Below are positions 61,552 to 64,000 of a DNA stretch of 64,000 bases, piece after piece. The position numbers and the translations under genes are program-made. The stretch's first letter is position 1, and each line of letters starts with the position of its first letter. The stretch spans positions 1,946,001-2,010,000 of the forward strand of contig NZ_CP162129.1 of NCBI RefSeq assembly GCF_040834005.1, read 5' to 3'. Under the pieces are notes generated by a model. The model worked only from the letters and a program-made list of their open reading frames with translations, made no database searches and was not told the DNA's origin. The DNA is from Paenibacillus sp. PL2-23 (lineage in GTDB: Bacteria; Bacillota; Bacilli; Paenibacillales; Paenibacillaceae).

Positions 61552-62219
61552 TTGCTCATACAGGCTGCGAGGGTACTCCGTACAACTCAATCGCCTCTTG
61601 CGAGGCAGGCTATAAAGCCGGAGCTGAGATACTGGAAGTGGATGTTCGTTCAACGAAGGACGGCGTCGCGGCGCTTTATCATGATGATGAGCCGGATGTT
61701 GGCGCCTATACTTATGACGAATGGATTGCTGCAGGGAATGGTACAGCTGTCAAGCTGGAGGAAGTGCTCATGCTGTTCCAGGCAAGAGAGGCTGCGTTCA
61801 ATCTGGACTTGAAGACAAAGGATGCCTATCGGGCGACAGTCCCGGTTGTGAATAAGCTGAATGCGTGGCATCAGGTATACTTCACCGGCGTTACGGACCA
61901 TCTTGCCGGAAGCGAGCATGCCAAGCATGTCGTCTGGAACCTCCCCCATCTGTCTATGGAAATGGCAGATGACAAGTATGAAGCGGAAGTAAGTCGATAT
62001 TGCGAGGAAGCAGTGAAAAGTGGCTTTACCGGCATGAATGCCCATTACGTCTCCTGTCGCGCATCCCTGATTCGTCAAGCGAGACAACATCGGAGACAAC
62101 ATCGGCTTATGGTCTGGATCTATACATTGCCGGACGATACAGAGTTAATAGCAGGCTATCTAGACATGGGTGTTGATGCGGTATCACTCCTTAACCCCTC
62201 GGTCTGGAGCAAACGTTAA
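61533..62219 (+). CDS. Glycerophosphodiester phosphodiesterase-family protein with altered motif
   Basis: A 228-residue GDPD-type TIM barrel. The family HRGxxxxxPENT motif reads AHTGCEGTPYNS, so the usual Arg is Thr; metal Glu/Asp in EILEVDVRSTKDG and the second His in ALYHDDEPD remain. LDLKTKD and MVWIYTLPDDTE follow the barrel order. The change could shift activity or substrate, since that Arg helps hold phosphate. The start overlaps the PHP gene by nineteen bases. Cytosolic. With the transporter following, the natural substrate may be an imported phosphodiester or a cyclic ester. Confidence 0.82.
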   Translation: MQNYRIIAHTGCEGTPYNSIASCEAGYKAGAEILEVDVRSTKDGVAALYHDDEPDVGAYTYDEWIAAGNGTAVKLEEVLMLFQAREAAFNLDLKTKDAYRATVPVVNKLNAWHQVYFTGVTDHLAGSEHAKHVVWNLPHLSMEMADDKYEAEVSRYCEEAVKSGFTGMNAHYVSCRASLIRQARQHRRQHRLMVWIYTLPDDTELIAGYLDMGVDAVSLLNPSVWSKR

Positions 62220-62253
62220 TATGGATAATCATTTCTTGGTAGAAAAGGAGGGA

Positions 62254-62272
62254 GGACGGGGCTGCCCCGTCC
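62254..62272 (+). promoter_or_regulatory. GC-rich hairpin between Shine-Dalgarno and start codon
   Basis: GGACGGGG-CTG-CCCCGTCC, a perfect 8-bp stem, begins inside the AAAAGGAGGGAGG site (62243-62255) and ends eight bases before ATG 62280. It could block or adjust translation of the permease, or shorten the spacing by folding. Confidence 0.6.
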
Positions 62273-62279
62273 ATCCAAT

Positions 62280-63194
62280 ATGTCTCTAGTGAATGTAAGC
62301 AATGCAAGAACAAGGGTCCCAGAGAAGCGGCTTATAGCTGCAAGACGAGAATCATATGCCGTGTGGTACGTGTTTTTGCTCCCGACACTGCTCGGCATAC
62401 TGTTCTTCACCGTATACCCGCTGCTTGAATCACTTCGTCTCAGCTTTACCAGAGGTGTCGAGGAGCGTTTCGTTGGGACGGACAATTATACCGATGTGCT
62501 TACCTCAGATACGTTCTGGTATGCGGTCTACAATACCTTATACATTACAATCTTTCAGTTAATATTTGCTATTCCTTTGGGGTTTGTACTTGCTTGCCTC
62601 ATTAATAGCCTGCGTCGTTCAAGCCATTTCTTCAAGGTGCTGTTCTATATTCCCAATACCACCTCGATGGTGGCGGCGGCAACCGTCTTTGTTGCGATTC
62701 TTCATCCCGACGGTCCTCTGAATTATGCCCTGGAGCTGCTTGGCATGGAGAAGGTGGTGTGGCTCTCCCAGCCCGTTTCCGCCAAGTGGGGCGCTATCAT
62801 TCTATCCGTATGGCATTGGTTAGGCTTCGTTATTATTATATGTCTTGCGAATTTACAGGCAATCCCAATTGAATATTACGAGGCCTCATCTATTGACGGT
62901 GCTACACGATTGCAGCAGTGGTGGTTCATTACGATACCCAACATGCTAGGCAGTCTGGCTCTTCTTTGCATACTGGGCTGGATCGGCGGCCTTCAACGTT
63001 TTGCAGACGTCTTCATGCTGGGTGGCTTGCAGGGCAGCCCTGCGCGCTCACTCCACACAGTGGTCGGCTTTATATTTGAGAGGGGCTTTGGCGGCAATGA
63101 ATACGGCATAGCTTCGGCAGCCGCCTATATATTGTTCCTCGTTATTCTCGTCTTCACCTATTTCAACATAAAGCTCCTCCGAATGAAAATATAG
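62280..63194 (+). CDS. Sugar-type ABC transporter permease, UgpA-like
   Basis: A 304-residue CUT1 permease with six membrane segments (SYAVWYVFLLPTLLGILFFTVYPLLESLRLSF first) and the EAA loop YYEASSIDGATRLQQWWFITIPNM. Relatives import glycerol 3-phosphate or sugars; the phosphodiesterase-type enzymes just upstream favour a phosphorylated or esterified substrate. The start lies 25 bases after a strong Shine-Dalgarno site with a hairpin between. It pairs with the truncated permease that follows. No binding protein or ATPase gene is seen before the window ends. Confidence 0.9.
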   Translation: MSLVNVSNARTRVPEKRLIAARRESYAVWYVFLLPTLLGILFFTVYPLLESLRLSFTRGVEERFVGTDNYTDVLTSDTFWYAVYNTLYITIFQLIFAIPLGFVLACLINSLRRSSHFFKVLFYIPNTTSMVAAATVFVAILHPDGPLNYALELLGMEKVVWLSQPVSAKWGAIILSVWHWLGFVIIICLANLQAIPIEYYEASSIDGATRLQQWWFITIPNMLGSLALLCILGWIGGLQRFADVFMLGGLQGSPARSLHTVVGFIFERGFGGNEYGIASAAAYILFLVILVFTYFNIKLLRMKI

Positions 63195-63211
63195 AAGGCA
63201 GGTCATAATCT

Positions 63212-64000
63212 ATGCTTAGCTCTACCAAAAGAGATGCAGCGACCAAAGCCGTGATTACGATTCTGCTGGCGGCTATTGGATGTATAATGATTTACCCGTT
63301 TCTCTGGATGATTAGCGTCAGTCTGGAGAGAACAGCCAACGTAGCGCTGCCCTTCCCACCGCGCTTCATACCGGAGTTGTTCTCATGGTTCAACTATGGT
63401 CTGGTGTTCGAGAATAATGCTCTGTTCTTGGCCTATGGAAATTCAACTTTTCTTGCCTGTGTTCATGTTGCGATGAGTATCGCCTCGGCTTTGCTGGGGG
63501 GCTACGCGTTCTCGCGAGGCAGCTTTAAGGGCAAGCGAATCCTTTATATCGCTGTGCTTGCCACAATGATGATTCCATTCGAGACTAGACTCATTCCAAT
63601 GTTTACCATGTTTAATGACCTGGGTCTTATAAATACCAAATATCCTCTAATCTTGCCATCCATTATTGATGCCTTGGGGCTTGTCCTGGCCAAGCAATAT
63701 TTCGATCAGCTGCCCGAAGGTCTGAGAGAATCTGCCAAGATGGATGGGGCAGGCGAATTCAAGACGTATTTCTTTATCTTTGTGCCCTTAACGGGTCCCA
63801 TTACGGCCACACTTGCCATCCTTGCCTTTCAGGAGAGCTGGAATTCATTTATATGGCCGCTCGTTGTCATTAACGATCAACATCTCAAGACAGTTCCTTT
63901 GTTTTTATCCAGCTTCTCGGCAGAGAACGGGGACAGACTTGCGGGTGTTACGATGGCCCTGACTGCCATGAGTATTATGCCGATTCTTCTAGTGTTTATC
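63212..64000 (+). CDS. Sugar-type ABC transporter permease, UgpE-like (truncated by window end)
   Basis: Open to the last base, 263 codons visible. Starts MLSSTKRDAATKAVITILLAAIGCIMIYPFLWMISVS with the first membrane segment; the CUT1 periplasmic loop and EAA loop ESAKMDGAGEFKTYFFIFVPLTGP are present, and the last transmembrane segment is just beginning at LTAMSIMPILLVF. GAAGGCAGG precedes the ATG, 17 bases after the preceding permease stop. It is the second pore subunit of the same transporter. Confidence 0.92.
   Translation, partial: MLSSTKRDAATKAVITILLAAIGCIMIYPFLWMISVSLERTANVALPFPPRFIPELFSWFNYGLVFENNALFLAYGNSTFLACVHVAMSIASALLGGYAFSRGSFKGKRILYIAVLATMMIPFETRLIPMFTMFNDLGLINTKYPLILPSIIDALGLVLAKQYFDQLPEGLRESAKMDGAGEFKTYFFIFVPLTGPITATLAILAFQESWNSFIWPLVVINDQHLKTVPLFLSSFSAENGDRLAGVTMALTAMSIMPILLVFI

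Overview
The window looks like a chromosomal accessory region of a Paenibacillus-type Firmicute. Supporting signs are strong AGGAGG-type ribosome binding sites with frequent TTG/GTG starts, LplABC/YtcQ-type sugar ABC transporters without their own ATPase, a surface enzyme ending in three SLH repeats, many AraC/IclR/LacI regulators, and sigma-A promoters of the TTGACN-17-TATAAT type. Most of it (about 5.7-57 kb) reads as one large polysaccharide and sugar-acid utilisation locus. The best-supported substrate class is red-algal galactan (agar, porphyran or related): two GH117-type 3,6-anhydro-L-galactosidases, a 3,6-anhydro-L-galactonate cycloisomerase-like enolase, a zinc dehydrogenase plus KduD pair for the next steps, two GH2 enzymes, a D-galactonate dehydratase and a sulfatase.

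Layout. 1-5444: a group II intron whose reverse transcriptase gene is split by a three-recombinase (RIT-type) element at 1041-4519. 5.7-8.4 kb (minus strand): an IclR regulator, then hxlB, hxlA and an HxlR-type regulator, the ribulose-monophosphate formaldehyde-fixation pair. 8.5-14.6 kb: AraC regulator, FAD oxidoreductase, first GH117, second AraC regulator and a PhyH-type Fe(II)/2-oxoglutarate dioxygenase. 14.7-22.8 kb: a GntR-controlled set (amidohydrolase, Gfo/Idh/MocA dehydrogenase, GntR, GH-A hydrolase, then dehydrogenase, isomerase, kinase and aldolase resembling the tetronate Otn pathway). 22.9-35.5 kb: an IclR regulon with second GH117, anhydrogalactonate pathway genes, LacZ-like GH2 and a second GH2. 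35.5-46.3 kb: three CaiB/BaiF CoA-transferases, a signal-less solute-binding-like protein, enoyl-CoA hydratase, AldA-like aldehyde dehydrogenase, FAH hydrolase, DgoD and sulfatase. 46.4-57.1 kb: ABC permeases, lipoprotein binding protein, large SLH-anchored hydrolase and aldose epimerase. 57.1-64 kb: LacI regulator, an IS1380-type insertion sequence with exact ends and 5-bp target duplication, and the start of a second transport operon with a PHP hydrolase and a GDPD-like enzyme; the last permease runs off the window.

Inferred working model: the SLH enzyme cuts polymer at the cell surface; oligosaccharides enter through the lipoprotein/permease system; intracellular GH117 and GH2 enzymes release 3,6-anhydro-L-galactose and D-galactose (sulfate removed in the cytosol); anhydro-sugar is oxidised by an aldehyde dehydrogenase, cycloisomerised, and rearranged to 2-keto-3-deoxygluconate, while galactose goes through galactonate. 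The formaldehyde pair and the dioxygenase suggest, as a hypothesis, oxidative removal of methyl groups from methylated algal galactose. The CoA-transferase/crotonase block has no obvious place in known galactan catabolism and is the most unusual part of the locus.
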